From positions 1 to 64,000 of the forward strand of contig JAKPGM010000057.1 of the NCBI GenBank assembly GCA_029550865.1: 64,000 bases of DNA. The letters run 5' to 3'. Origin of the DNA: Bacteroidota bacterium. GTDB lineage: Bacteria > Bacteroidota > Bacteroidia > Bacteroidales > DTGW01. Within the stretch, counting starts at the first letter, position 1. Each line of letters starts with the position of its first letter. Both the position numbers and the translations under genes were made by a program. Positions 1 to 10,080 of the stretch are shown here, piece after piece. The notes beneath the pieces are model-generated. The model did not search any database. It was not told where the DNA came from and saw only the letters and a program-made list of their open reading frames with translations.

Positions 1-112
1 TCACAAACGAGTATGAAAATATTTATCAGTTTCGTACTTACCTATGTGTAGAAGGCTCATCACATGCGAGTTCCATCCGACCGCTATAAAAAATTAAAAA
101 TATTTTCGGATG
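1..112. repeat. Dispersed hairpin-rich repeat, copy A (left part cut by window edge)
   Basis: This stretch matches copy C near 61.3 kb closely: both contain GAGTATGAAAATATTTATC, then CGTACTT, ATGTGTAG, and ACATGCGAGTTCCATCC, an AT-rich loop and TTCGGATG. The right end forms a 7-bp stem, CATCCGA with TCGGATG, around an AT-rich loop of about 20 bases. The final CGGATG runs directly into copy B, so A and B are in tandem. No ORF is present. The nature of the element (REP-like, MITE-like or other) is inference. Confidence 0.75.
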
Positions 113-250
113 AAACGAGCATGTATAGCAGTATTCACAAACGAGAATGAAAATAATTTTTCATACCTGCTTGATTTTAGAGCACAAAACATATTACATG
201 CGAGTTCCATCCGGCCTTTTAAGAAAAATTTTTAAAATTATTTTCGGATG
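111..250. repeat. Dispersed hairpin-rich repeat, copy B
   Basis: This is a full-length unit of about 140 bp in tandem with copy A. It starts ATGAAACGAGCATGTATAGC, as copy C does, and ends ACATGCGAGTTCCATCCGG, AT-rich loop, TTCGGATG. The left ATGAAACGAGCATGT and the right ACATGCGAGTTCCAT are imperfect inverted repeats (12 of 15 positions by eye). The middle diverges from copies A and C. It ends 29 bases before the stop codon of the convergent-facing DUF262 gene and could form its 3' RNA hairpin. Confidence 0.75.
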
Positions 251-279
251 AAAACAACAACACCAACAGAAATGAACTA

Positions 280-1968
280 TTAATATGGAAAACGCCAAAT
301 AGAAGTAGCTATCCTGGCTAATTGTTCCTGGCGATTTTTAATTTCATCGGCATTCCACTCAGTTTTTTCAGCAAGCTTTCGAGTCATTTCATACTGCGAC
401 TTTAGGTATATTTCTTTTTTCTCGTTAAATGATTTATTACTGCATTCTCTATTTAAACTAGCTTCTAATAGTGCTAAGTTACCAAGACGAGAAATCAATA
501 CCTCGCTCATTTTCTCAGCAGTATTGTCGTAATTTTCTGGAAAAATATGTTCAATGGTTGCATTTGTGTCAAACAAATGGTAGTCCTTATGAAAATTCTT
601 ATTTTCTATGGACAATAAAATATAACGCACCAGCTTTTTGTCTCTTTGCTTATCAGTATTAAAGTAGATTGTGCTGAAAGAATTTTTAAAGATTTCATCA
701 TCAATATAAACATTATTTAATTCCTGCTGAATGGCTTGCGGAGTTAAAATTTCACCATTGTAAACCTTTATCGCTACATTGTTATAAGCTTCTTCCAATC
801 TATTAGGGTTTAATTTACCTATTACATTATACCGAAATGTCAATGCTCTTACTATTCTTAAAGCATCTTCAAAATATTGTCCCATTTTAAAATAAACCGA
901 AAGAAGCAATGACTTATATTGTTGAGCATCGAAAAGAAGAAGTTCGTTTATCATTGTCCTGACATTTTTATTGTTATGCCACAATTCATTATCAGGATCA
1001 TCAAGAGCAACATAAATATCAGCATATCTTTCTAATTCACTCAATAAATTAAATACTTGATCTTTACTGGGGATCCTTGCTTTAATTTCTTTGAACAATC
1101 TTTCTGTTCGTATCATCCTTTGCTGCGAGTTAAAAAAATATCGTAAAAAAACAGGAAATCTTCTATAAGAAACAGTATCAACAATCTTGTTCCATCGTGG
1201 ATGTAGGTTATTAATATCTATTTCGCTATCTAATAATGAAAATAAATAGTTTTTTATTAAATCGGTAGTGGTTAGCTCAACACCTCTCGCATTTAACGTT
1301 TCAAAAACAGTATAAGCTGATAAGCTATCATCAACAACGATTTGAATAAAAATAAGTTTATTTGATAGTATTGATTCGATAAAATCTACAATATCCTCTC
1401 CATTTTTTGCTAAATTCATCGTTTTTAATTTTTCGACAAAGTATTGGAATGCTCTCACCATTAATTGATTCGAAACAGGCAATTTTGAGATATTAAGGGG
1501 GGTATTCAATTGAACTAAATAAGAACTATACAAATCTCTGTCTAAATCATTTAAGATAAGCTTCGACTGATATGTAAGGGCTTTGGGATCTTTGAACCCA
1601 ATATATTGATTAATAAATATTTCCTTCCTTTCTTTGTTTTTTTCAGGTTCTATCTTCTGATTTATCAATTCATCAAGCAACTTTAGGCATGCTAATATAA
1701 GAATGCTCAGGGTAACCATTCGTTGTTGCCCATCAATAATGGTAAAATTTTTACTGTCTTCTGTTTGAAGAACAATAGTTCCAAGATAATGAGTTGACTC
1801 AACATCATTTTTTAGAGCTTCTATATCGAGCCATAAATCTTCCCAGTTTGATTCATCCCACGAATAACTGCGTTGAAATCGTGGAACTTTATAGATTTTT
1901 GAGTTTCCCAGCAATTCTGAAAAAGCTAATGTTTTGGTATCAAATAATGGTTTAAGCATAGTAAACAC
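280..1968 (-). CDS. DUF262/DUF1524 GmrSD-like nuclease (probable anti-phage or type IV restriction protein)
   Basis: The 562-residue protein has the two-part layout of GmrSD-family proteins. An N-terminal DUF262 (ParB/Srx-like) domain shows VPRFQRSYSW and the IDGQQR nucleotide-handling motif (Asp near residue 79). A C-terminal DUF1524 HNH-type nuclease region shows EHIFPENY (His474) followed by a conserved LGNLALL segment. Relatives restrict modified phage DNA or act in other defence systems using NTP-dependent cleavage; which substrate this one recognises cannot be told. The track start is GTG at 1968; an ATG three codons in (1959) is an equally good start. It stands alone, with no methylase, transporter or partner gene visible in the window, and is bordered by tandem repeats. 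The left neighbour is outside the window. Confidence 0.85.
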   Translation of the reverse strand: MFTMLKPLFDTKTLAFSELLGNSKIYKVPRFQRSYSWDESNWEDLWLDIEALKNDVESTHYLGTIVLQTEDSKNFTIIDGQQRMVTLSILILACLKLLDELINQKIEPEKNKERKEIFINQYIGFKDPKALTYQSKLILNDLDRDLYSSYLVQLNTPLNISKLPVSNQLMVRAFQYFVEKLKTMNLAKNGEDIVDFIESILSNKLIFIQIVVDDSLSAYTVFETLNARGVELTTTDLIKNYLFSLLDSEIDINNLHPRWNKIVDTVSYRRFPVFLRYFFNSQQRMIRTERLFKEIKARIPSKDQVFNLLSELERYADIYVALDDPDNELWHNNKNVRTMINELLLFDAQQYKSLLLSVYFKMGQYFEDALRIVRALTFRYNVIGKLNPNRLEEAYNNVAIKVYNGEILTPQAIQQELNNVYIDDEIFKNSFSTIYFNTDKQRDKKLVRYILLSIENKNFHKDYHLFDTNATIEHIFPENYDNTAEKMSEVLISRLGNLALLEASLNRECSNKSFNEKKEIYLKSQYEMTRKLAEKTEWNADEIKNRQEQLARIATSIWRFPY

Positions 1969-2318
1969 TTTTTGAGTAATTCTATTTCAAAATTCTTTCA
2001 TTTTTAATTCTCATACAACTTTCTTTTACAATTATATTTTATTTATGTCATAGCATTCAAAGCTCGTGTTTAATTTAAATGCTTCTTGAATCACTGAACT
2101 TATTATAACCTCAAATTTTCCCGAGGTACACCTATTATTTCATTGTAAACATATTGAAAAAAATCAAGTCACAGTTCGTTAGCTTTTTTAAGTATACAAA
2201 ATGCAGAGAAGAAATAAAGTAACCTCCTTTAAATCGATGATCACAAAAAAGAGAATACCCTTGTACTAAAGCACAGCTTCCTTAGCATAACGATAAAAAT
2301 ATTTTGTACTATTGAGAG
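1969..2318. other. AT-rich intergenic spacer
   Basis: This 350-base gap separates the DUF262 gene from the end of the HTCS gene. It is AT-rich. I see no tRNA, no convincing terminator and no copy of the flanking repeat. It must hold the promoter of the DUF262 gene, but no clear TAnnTTTG box is visible on the minus strand. Confidence 0.6.
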
Positions 2319-5300
2319 TTAGCCCTCTGCCTTTTCCTCCACTTCCTGCCTATCCGACATTGCGGCCAGGTATTCGCTTGGGGTCTTTCCAAAGTGTTCG
2401 CGGAAACACTTGGTGAAATACGAGGGGGACGAAAATCCCGTTTCATATGCAATTTGAGCAAAACTCATACGTCGCTCCAGAATCATCCGAGCTGCAGTTT
2501 TTAGTCGAATAGACGTTATAAATTCGATAACCGACATGCCTGTTATGGCTTTTATCTTTCGATACAGCTGTACTTTACTCAGGAAAGCCTGGTGCGCCAA
2601 CTCATCCACATTCAGGTTGGGATTAGCCAAATTTTTTTCGATATATTGCAGTATCTTTTCAAGGAACTGTTTATCCAGGTCATTATCAATCACTTCAGCT
2701 GGAATAAGATCAGATGCCTTGACAAATTTCCGATAAATGGTTTCCTTAAGCTGTATGAGCTGTTCTACCTGGTTTTTAAGCACCTGTATATGAAAGGGTT
2801 TAACCATATAGATGTTGGCGCCCGCATCGAGACCTTCGGCCTGGTGCTCGGGAGCCGATTTAGCCGATAGAATGATGATGGGAATGTGCGAAGTAGTAAT
2901 ATTGGCACGTAATTGTTTGCAAAGCTCCAAACCATCCATGCCTGGCATAACGATGTCGGTAACGACGATATCCGGAACCATGTCCTGTGAAATCTGGATA
3001 CCCTCCTTTCCGTTTGTGGCTTCATACACCTTGTACAGGGAAGAAAATTCGTTTACAAGATACTGCCGTATTTCGTCGTCATCCTCAACTATCAGAATCT
3101 TGTACAATGTTTGATGTTTTTCTTTGTGCTTATCTTCTCGGGTATCTTTGGCATCGCCACCCACCGATGGGGAGGTAGCAAGCGTATCTACCCGTTCCAC
3201 CTGTTGATAGGGAATGTAAACCTCAAAAGTCGTCTCCGACCCTGGTTGACTGCGTACCTGAATCATCCCATTGTGTAGCTCTACCAACGATTTAACCAGT
3301 GAAAGCCCAATACCCAGTCCCTGATACGATGGGTCGACCTGATAAAATCTATCAAACACCTTATCAATCTTATCGGCAGGAATACCTTCACCCGTATTGG
3401 TTACCGACAGTTTTACGTAACGTTGATTGGACTGTTCCACCTGGGCGACTTCCACTACCACCGAGCCATTCTTTGGAGTAAATTTGAAAGCATTAGAAAG
3501 CAAGTTGAATATCACCTTCTCCATCATCTCCTTGTCGAATCCAGTAATTAGCTGGTCGTAAGGGCTGTACAATTGAAAATCAATACCCATGGTATCGGCC
3601 AGGGTTGAAAACGATTCGGTTATTTCTCTTACCACAGCTACAAAGTCGTAATTCTTAAAGTCGGGTTTAATTAGTTCTTTTTCAATTTTGGTATAATCGG
3701 AAAGCTCGTTGGTGAGTTTTACCAGACGATAGCTATTTTTAAGGGTAGTGGAAAGCTTGTCCTTGAGTTGTTTGTCCAGATCATTTTTCCTCACAAGGCT
3801 TTCTAAGGGGTTGATGATCAGGCTCAAGGGGGTACGAATTTCATGCGCCAAATTGGTTATAAAATTGGTTTTGAGGCGATCCAGTTCCTGTATTTTCATT
3901 TTCTCAAACTGTTCTTTCTCCAACTTTGCCTTTTGGGTAATACGTTGCATGATTAAATTGCGATAGGTGGTAAAAAGTATCAAAAACACGAGAGCGTATG
4001 CAAGGTAAGCCCAGGTAGTTTTCCACCAGGGAGGCAAAAATACCAGCTTGATAGTTCGTGCAGTCGTATATCCCGATGGATGCTGCGCCTGCAATTGCAA
4101 CAGGTATTCGCCGGGATTTTGATTGTAAAAACTTATATTTCGTTGATTACGGTCAAGCGCTATCCATTCGTTCGCATTGATTTTGTACTTATACTTGATT
4201 TTATTTTGATGGATAAAATCTATGGCAGCAAACTCGAGGGTAAGGGTCGCATTGTAAGGAATTTTTATCTCGTTGCAGGAATTTACATTGCACCTAATAA
4301 TTTGTCGCCCACTGATTCGTGTTGCAGGATTTATTTCTTCGTTGTTGATTTTAAGGTTGGTAAAATATAGGGGTAAACTCTTAACCGAATCCTGAAGCGA
4401 ATCGGGATGAAAAAACACCATGACCTTATTGGTCGAAAAAACCAAAATATTGTTGGCTAACGATGCTGCGGCCAGATTGATAAAATAATTGAAGGTACTT
4501 TGCGGTTCGTCAAACAGATAATTTTTGATATTGCCGCTACGAACCTCTATATGCGAAATGCCATACGAGGTCGAAATCCATAGATTTTTTGTTTTGTCGG
4601 CAACGATATAGTTGATATTGTCCGAAGACAACCCATGACTCTCATCGAAATAGTCGAATTTTTTTTGGGAAATATGATAAGCACAAATACCCGCATTGGT
4701 TCCAATCCACAGGACATTATTTTGATAATCCATGTAAAAACATCGAACAAATTTGCTGGGCAGATAATCGTTTATATTTTTTGCGAGGTTAGCAGAAAAC
4801 TTACCGGGGGAACTCTCGACAACTTCAATAATGCCCTCGTCGCGGGTACCTACCAGGTATTTATTGGGGGCTACTTCAATTATGTCCTGAGTGGGGGAGA
4901 TATGAAAAGGAACCACATGGGGATTTGCATCGCTAAAGATGGCTTTGTAGACCGCCCGTTCTTTTAATTCCTGAGCATTTTCAGCTAATTCAAAATTGGG
5001 TTTAAAATCGAGCATGTGCAGGGCCTCCCAATGTCCTATCCATAATCTTCCCTGGGAATCATCATAAAACTTGGTAATATAGCTATTCCCTATCATAAAA
5101 CCCAGCAGGCTATTGGCATCGATGGGGGCAATACTTTTCGACGATTGTTTAATTTTTAACAGCATTTTTGCGGGTACCACATACAATCCCATGATACGAT
5201 GCACCAACCACAAATTACCCTTTCGGTCCTCATATACCAGCGACAGCTCGTTTGAAGCCAGCCTAAGCTTCGAATTGACAGCCGTAGTAAAATGACTAAC

Positions 5301-6476
5301 TTTCTGTTGCTCGAGGTCGTACAACAACAAACCATTACGGGTAGTAGCAATCCATACACTATTAGGGAATACATGCGACCCTGTCAAGCTCACTACCTCC
5401 AGCGATTGGTTGGATATTACCGTTTCAAGAGGAATAGTGCCTATCCTCTCTTTCATGAAATACATTTTTGTAAGAGCAGGCTGATTCATACTTATCCACA
5501 GTATGCCATCCTTGTCGTACAAGATGTGATTGATGATATCGGATTTTATCATGGGCTGACCAGTATTTTGCATCCGGCAACTGAAATGCGAAAATTCGCG
5601 ACGAGTTAAATCGAACTGGAAAAGCCCATCACCATAGGTAGCTATCCACAAGCGGTTGTTATGATCATAGGTGGCGCTGATAACCCTTTTACGCACCAGT
5701 TGTTCATTCATCCAGTTAATCAGGGGATTGCTTATCAGCTTTATGCCTCGGGGATCGACCAGGAATACGCCTCCATCCCAACTACCCACCAGCAGGTTGT
5801 TTTCAAATGGTACCATGGTTCGGATAGCGTTTTGGGGATGCGACAGTATACCTTTCAGCATATAATTGGCCGTGTTAAGCACAAACAACCCACCGTTGGT
5901 ACCTACCCATAAATTCAGCGAATCGTCATGAACATATAAAGCCGTAATCCTATTGCGCTGGTCGGAAGAATTGGCAGGCTCAGGCATAATAATTTTTGCG
6001 TTGTATTGCCGATTACGCTCGAAATTGTTCTCAATATCAAAATAAATAAGCCCGCTATCGGTCGCCAGCCAGACCTTTTGCTTAAATACAAGAATTTTAT
6101 TGATATTGAAAGAAAAATTTATGCCTACCGAAAGGGGAAAAATCTCTTCACCATGAACATTGTAATAAATGATACCTTTTTTGGCAGTAGCAATCCAAAG
6201 ATTACCCCGATTATCTTCGGCAATGTGCAACACCTCGCAGCTTAGGACTTTATCCTTAGTATTGATTTTTTGAAAATGATACCCATCGTATCGATACAAA
6301 CCGTTAATACTGCAAATCCATAAAAAGCCGCGCGAGTCCTTGAATGTCCCATTGACGATATTGGTTGTTAGGCCATCGTAATAGGAGTATTCTTTCAGCA
6401 CCATCCTCTCATTTTCGGTACCTTTGGCCACCAGACCCATCAGGAAAGCCAGTAGTATCAGATAAATTTTTTTCAT
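2319..6476 (-). CDS. Hybrid two-component system sensor/regulator (HTCS, one-component sugar sensor)
   Basis: This is a single-polypeptide glycan sensor. After a signal peptide come roughly 700 residues of Reg_prop beta-propeller repeats (recurring LWIATxxG-type blades), a Y_Y_Y domain, one membrane segment near residues 818-838, then a histidine kinase with the H box AHEIRTPL (His878) and N box NLLSNAFKFTP. A response-regulator receiver follows (DIVMPGMDG, Asp1174), and an AraC-type helix-turn-helix ends at SYFTKCFREHFGKTPSEYL. The track ORF opens at 6500, inside the upstream gene; ATG at 6476 (MKKIYLILL) gives a proper signal peptide and a 10-base gap, and is preferred (1385 residues). It lies directly downstream of the GH2 gene and probably controls the adjoining hexuronate/GH2 locus. 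Confidence 0.93.
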   Translation of the reverse strand: MKKIYLILLAFLMGLVAKGTENERMVLKEYSYYDGLTTNIVNGTFKDSRGFLWICSINGLYRYDGYHFQKINTKDKVLSCEVLHIAEDNRGNLWIATAKKGIIYYNVHGEEIFPLSVGINFSFNINKILVFKQKVWLATDSGLIYFDIENNFERNRQYNAKIIMPEPANSSDQRNRITALYVHDDSLNLWVGTNGGLFVLNTANYMLKGILSHPQNAIRTMVPFENNLLVGSWDGGVFLVDPRGIKLISNPLINWMNEQLVRKRVISATYDHNNRLWIATYGDGLFQFDLTRREFSHFSCRMQNTGQPMIKSDIINHILYDKDGILWISMNQPALTKMYFMKERIGTIPLETVISNQSLEVVSLTGSHVFPNSVWIATTRNGLLLYDLEQQKVSHFTTAVNSKLRLASNELSLVYEDRKGNLWLVHRIMGLYVVPAKMLLKIKQSSKSIAPIDANSLLGFMIGNSYITKFYDDSQGRLWIGHWEALHMLDFKPNFELAENAQELKERAVYKAIFSDANPHVVPFHISPTQDIIEVAPNKYLVGTRDEGIIEVVESSPGKFSANLAKNINDYLPSKFVRCFYMDYQNNVLWIGTNAGICAYHISQKKFDYFDESHGLSSDNINYIVADKTKNLWISTSYGISHIEVRSGNIKNYLFDEPQSTFNYFINLAAASLANNILVFSTNKVMVFFHPDSLQDSVKSLPLYFTNLKINNEEINPATRISGRQIIRCNVNSCNEIKIPYNATLTLEFAAIDFIHQNKIKYKYKINANEWIALDRNQRNISFYNQNPGEYLLQLQAQHPSGYTTARTIKLVFLPPWWKTTWAYLAYALVFLILFTTYRNLIMQRITQKAKLEKEQFEKMKIQELDRLKTNFITNLAHEIRTPLSLIINPLESLVRKNDLDKQLKDKLSTTLKNSYRLVKLTNELSDYTKIEKELIKPDFKNYDFVAVVREITESFSTLADTMGIDFQLYSPYDQLITGFDKEMMEKVIFNLLSNAFKFTPKNGSVVVEVAQVEQSNQRYVKLSVTNTGEGIPADKIDKVFDRFYQVDPSYQGLGIGLSLVKSLVELHNGMIQVRSQPGSETTFEVYIPYQQVERVDTLATSPSVGGDAKDTREDKHKEKHQTLYKILIVEDDDEIRQYLVNEFSSLYKVYEATNGKEGIQISQDMVPDIVVTDIVMPGMDGLELCKQLRANITTSHIPIIILSAKSAPEHQAEGLDAGANIYMVKPFHIQVLKNQVEQLIQLKETIYRKFVKASDLIPAEVIDNDLDKQFLEKILQYIEKNLANPNLNVDELAHQAFLSKVQLYRKIKAITGMSVIEFITSIRLKTAARMILERRMSFAQIAYETGFSSPSYFTKCFREHFGKTPSEYLAAMSDRQEVEEKAEG

Positions 6477-6486
6477 ATCAAGCGGT

Positions 6487-9231
6487 TTATCGGGACACAA
6501 CTACAGTTGATGGATAGATAGTTACTCGGGTATTTTGCAGCCCTTCGGCAGCAATGCTTACGTTAAAAGGCTGCCTTGATTTACGATCATAACGAACAAT
6601 GGCAAGGCAAAGGCCATTAAACGCCTTACGTTCGGCCGATGCAAACGAGGTCATATCGGCAGGATTACCATTGTCGGTAGCCACCAGCATACCCGGGGGG
6701 TCTACTTTAATCTGTACCTTGTTATTTGCGTCGGGTACAGTTCGTCCCTGGGCATCGGCAATGCGAATGGTAATAAATGCAAGATCGTATCCATCGGGAT
6801 GGATAGTATCCCTATCGGCCTGAGCTAATAGTTGCGTGGGCTGGCCGGTAGTTTCCATCGTTTGTTCAGCCCATTTCTGGCCGTTTTTGTAGGCCACAGC
6901 ATACAGTACGCCCGGTTGGTATTTCACGCTGTCCCAGCGCAAGCGATACTCGTAGGCGCCTTTTCTTTTTTTACCCAGTGATTGTCCATTTAAGAACAGC
7001 TCCACCTCATCCCCCGACGTAAAAACGTGCACCGGGGTAATCTGACCAACACGTTCGGGCCAATTCCAATGAGGCAGTATGTGCACCATGGGAAAATCGG
7101 GTCGCCAACGCGACTGATAAAGGTAGAAACGGTCTTTTTTAAATCCTGCCAGATCGATGATTCCCGAATACGAGCTACGAGCCAGGTAGTAGGGGGTGGG
7201 CTCTCCCAGATAATCCCAGCCTGTCCATACAAACTCGCCAGCGACAAAAGGATGAGCGTCGAGTGCCGCAAAAACTTTATCGGGCGATGATCCAAAATCA
7301 ACAGCATACAATTCGTAGGCACTTACATACATATTTTTTTCATCACCTCCCATACCCTCGCGTATGTGCGATGAATTTTTGGGTGTAACAGGGAAAAGAA
7401 AGGTACCACGCGTACTGAGTGCCGAAGCTGTTTCGGTGCTCAAAATAACCTTATCGGGAAATTGTTGATGGAAAGCCTGGTATTGAGGCGGCGTACGAAT
7501 ACGATCGGTACCCTCAAAATCCGGATCCTGCCTTATCCCCTCACCCTGATAATTTAGTCCGATGACGTCGGGTATGCGAGGTAACTCCATATTTGGCTTT
7601 GCATAATTCATGGCGGTAGTAGTAGGGCGTGTCGGATCCTCTTCCCTGATGATATTTTTAAGCTTCCCGGCAATGACAGCACCTTCAGCACCTGTGTACT
7701 GTTCGCCCACCTCATTCCCAAAACTCCAGAGGATAACCGATGGACAGTTTCTATCACGACGTATGAAGGCACGAATATCAGCTTCGTACCAGTCGTCGAA
7801 AATCAGGTGAAAATCGTGAGGTGTTTTTTTGCGCTGCCAGCAGTCGAAAATTTCGTCGATAACCAGAAACCCCATACGGTCGGTGAGTTCCAATAATTCA
7901 GGCGCTGGCGGATTATGAGCCATGCGTATAGCATTACAACCCATTTCGCGCAATATCTCGAGCTGACGCTCAGCAGCCCGATAATTAAAAGCAGCTCCCA
8001 GGGCTCCAAGGTCGTGATGTTGGTTAACACCGCGAATGGGGATGTGCTCGCCATTAACAAATATTCCCCGATCGGGAATAAAGGCAAGCGTTCGGATACC
8101 AAAACGGGTGATATACGTATCAACTATCTTATTGTCGAGCATTACCAACGTTTTCACCACATAAAGATTGGGTTGCTGCGTTGGAGGCGGTCCCCACAAT
8201 CGCGGATTTTTAACCACTAAAGAGTCGATTGCCATAGCATATCTACCCACTGGAATCACAAAGCTTGATCCCGCATACTTAACAAGTGGCTTACCCAAAT
8301 ATTGCCCTTTGGTATTCCAAGGATAAATCTCGTGTATTAATTTTACGTATACGGGTTGGCTGGTTTGATTCTCAAGGGTCGATTCAATGGTTAACAAAGC
8401 TTCTTGCTTATTGGCAGCAATAGTTTTGACAAATGTACCCCACTGTGCTATATGAATCGGATGCACACGAGTAAGCCATACGTTACGATATATGCCACCT
8501 CCGGGATACCAACGAGCTGAATGGTTAGGATTATCGAGTCTTATAGCCAACTGATTTTCGGCACCAAATTTTACATAAGGTGTTATATCAATCTGCCAGG
8601 AGGCATACCCATATGGCCATCCCCCTGCCAGGCTTCCATTGACCCAAACCATGGCATACGACATGGCTCCATCGATTTCGAGGATTATCCTACAGAACGA
8701 ATCAGCTTTATCGATCCATATTTTTTTACGATACCAGCCTACTCCGTTACAGGGCAGCCGTCCCATGCCTCCCCCCACTTCGGCATCCCAGCCTGCCATA
8801 AAAGGACCTTTAATAGCCCAGTCGTGAGGTAAGTCCACAATTTCCCAACCCGAATCATCGAAGTCGGCACGAACCAATGGAAAATCTTGTCCCGGATTCC
8901 CTGCAGGGCGTACGTAATGTTTATTTGTGTCGCTTATGAAGGTATTGGCGGTAGGTAATATCCATGGCTTAAGTACCGTGCGTCGGGTATTAACTTTGAT
9001 TGCCTCAGTGGGCTTACTATCGGCATCCTTTGCATCGTTCCGATCGACCAACGGTGGCCGCACATCGTATATAAGCGTATCAGCAAGATCGGCGTCAGGA
9101 TATTTAAAAAAACGCCATTGGTCGTTCAACAGTACCCGTTCCCGAACACGACCTATCGATTGTCCCTCTAACCCCAATAAGAAGTTATGAACTAACAGAA
9201 AACATGCTATGACAAAGCGCAATCGCCACAT
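6487..9231 (-). CDS. Glycoside hydrolase family 2 (beta-galactosidase/beta-glucuronidase type), exported
   Basis: The 914-residue exo-glycosidase has a signal peptide (to about residue 24), a jelly-roll sugar-binding domain, an immunoglobulin-like domain, a TIM barrel with the family signature GVNQHHDLGALG and MAHNPP, and C-terminal DUF4982-like and Ig-like domains. The catalytic acid/base is in SFGNEVGEQ (Glu507) and the nucleophile in LSTETASA (Glu600), the usual GH2 spacing. An insertion of about 70 residues near the N terminus (residues 50-120) precedes the usual DLPHDW motif. GH2 covers beta-galactosidases, beta-glucuronidases and others. The neighbouring uronate isomerase and hexuronate-type transporter suggest a uronic-acid substrate, but that is inference from context. 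The HTCS gene follows after 10 bases. Confidence 0.92.
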   Translation of the reverse strand: MWRLRFVIACFLLVHNFLLGLEGQSIGRVRERVLLNDQWRFFKYPDADLADTLIYDVRPPLVDRNDAKDADSKPTEAIKVNTRRTVLKPWILPTANTFISDTNKHYVRPAGNPGQDFPLVRADFDDSGWEIVDLPHDWAIKGPFMAGWDAEVGGGMGRLPCNGVGWYRKKIWIDKADSFCRIILEIDGAMSYAMVWVNGSLAGGWPYGYASWQIDITPYVKFGAENQLAIRLDNPNHSARWYPGGGIYRNVWLTRVHPIHIAQWGTFVKTIAANKQEALLTIESTLENQTSQPVYVKLIHEIYPWNTKGQYLGKPLVKYAGSSFVIPVGRYAMAIDSLVVKNPRLWGPPPTQQPNLYVVKTLVMLDNKIVDTYITRFGIRTLAFIPDRGIFVNGEHIPIRGVNQHHDLGALGAAFNYRAAERQLEILREMGCNAIRMAHNPPAPELLELTDRMGFLVIDEIFDCWQRKKTPHDFHLIFDDWYEADIRAFIRRDRNCPSVILWSFGNEVGEQYTGAEGAVIAGKLKNIIREEDPTRPTTTAMNYAKPNMELPRIPDVIGLNYQGEGIRQDPDFEGTDRIRTPPQYQAFHQQFPDKVILSTETASALSTRGTFLFPVTPKNSSHIREGMGGDEKNMYVSAYELYAVDFGSSPDKVFAALDAHPFVAGEFVWTGWDYLGEPTPYYLARSSYSGIIDLAGFKKDRFYLYQSRWRPDFPMVHILPHWNWPERVGQITPVHVFTSGDEVELFLNGQSLGKKRKGAYEYRLRWDSVKYQPGVLYAVAYKNGQKWAEQTMETTGQPTQLLAQADRDTIHPDGYDLAFITIRIADAQGRTVPDANNKVQIKVDPPGMLVATDNGNPADMTSFASAERKAFNGLCLAIVRYDRKSRQPFNVSIAAEGLQNTRVTIYPSTVVVSR

Positions 9232-9439
9232 GAAAATTTAGCCTATAACACCGGAATAAATGTAATAAAAACACTTAAAAAAACGGATGAAAATTATTGC
9301 AACATAGACGATGTTTTTATTATTTGCAACCTCTACCCGTCGACATTATCCATTCAAGAATCTTATTATCAGCAATTTACCTACAATTGTAAACCTTGAT
9401 TTTCAAACACAGGTGTGTTGTTCTTTCTGGGGATTTTTT

Positions 9440-9447
9440 CAAAATTA
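9440..9447 (-). promoter_or_regulatory. Possible -7 box upstream of the GH2 gene
   Basis: On the minus strand the sequence reads TAATTTTG, matching the Bacteroidota TAnnTTTG box, in the 252-base gap between the flavodoxin gene and GH2. It would leave an untranslated leader of about 200 bases. No -33 element is obvious. This is a motif match only. Confidence 0.25.
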
Positions 9448-9483
9448 GCTATAAACCAGTTTTTTAGGGATACAATAATGGGA

Positions 9484-10080
9484 TTATGGATTAACCGTTT
9501 TTAAAATGTCCTGCCCAAAAGCCATACATTCACTTCGTTTCAGGTTATCGTATTCTTCCATATTAGGGAACGATTTCAGCATCTCTCTTACATCGGGCTC
9601 CAACAGTCCCCAGGTAATGCGTCCTAAAAACACCTTAGCGGGTAAACCGCCTACCCCTGTTAATTTAACTAAATGATTATCGATAAATTTATGATATTGT
9701 TCCTGGGATACAGGTTGTCGCATATTACCACATACCGCAAAATAGGCTCTAATCTTATTTTTCAATTCATCGCGGTGAGTAATTAAATAATCCTGTAATT
9801 TTTGTGAGGTAACTCCACTTCGAATAGAACCGCCTACAATTACATGCTTGTATCTGGATAGGTCGGGGTTTTCACGAACATCATAAACATCGGCAATTCC
9901 ATTCATACCCTCAGATATCCATACACTTGCATCGCGAGAAGTGCCACACCAGGTGCTATACAGGATAGCCCACTCTGTATTTTCAACAGTAGGATAATAC
10001 TCCAACGCCCATGCCTTTCGAGGCAAAAGCAATGTCCCCACTGCTACCAGACCAGTTTTGAAAAAGTCGCGCTTATTCAT
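9484..10080 (-). CDS. Flavodoxin-like protein with N-terminal export signal
   Basis: The 198-residue protein begins MNKRDFFKTGLVAVGTLLLP, a Tat-like signal with KR in place of the twin arginine, and continues into a flavodoxin-fold domain (AILYSTWCGTSRDA for the phosphate-binding loop, and VIVGGSIRSG) resembling the HemG/Flavodoxin_5 group. It probably binds FMN and carries out an extracytoplasmic redox step; no substrate can be named. It sits between uxaC (91-base gap) and GH2 (252-base gap) in the same direction. This is an unusual place for a redox protein, so membership of the sugar locus is uncertain. Confidence 0.75.
   Translation of the reverse strand: MNKRDFFKTGLVAVGTLLLPRKAWALEYYPTVENTEWAILYSTWCGTSRDASVWISEGMNGIADVYDVRENPDLSRYKHVIVGGSIRSGVTSQKLQDYLITHRDELKNKIRAYFAVCGNMRQPVSQEQYHKFIDNHLVKLTGVGGLPAKVFLGRITWGLLEPDVREMLKSFPNMEEYDNLKRSECMAFGQDILKTVNP

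Noticed and set aside
1-250. CRISPR array at the left edge
   Set aside because: The units are about 135-140 bp, only two in tandem, with no short regular direct repeats and spacers and no cas genes.
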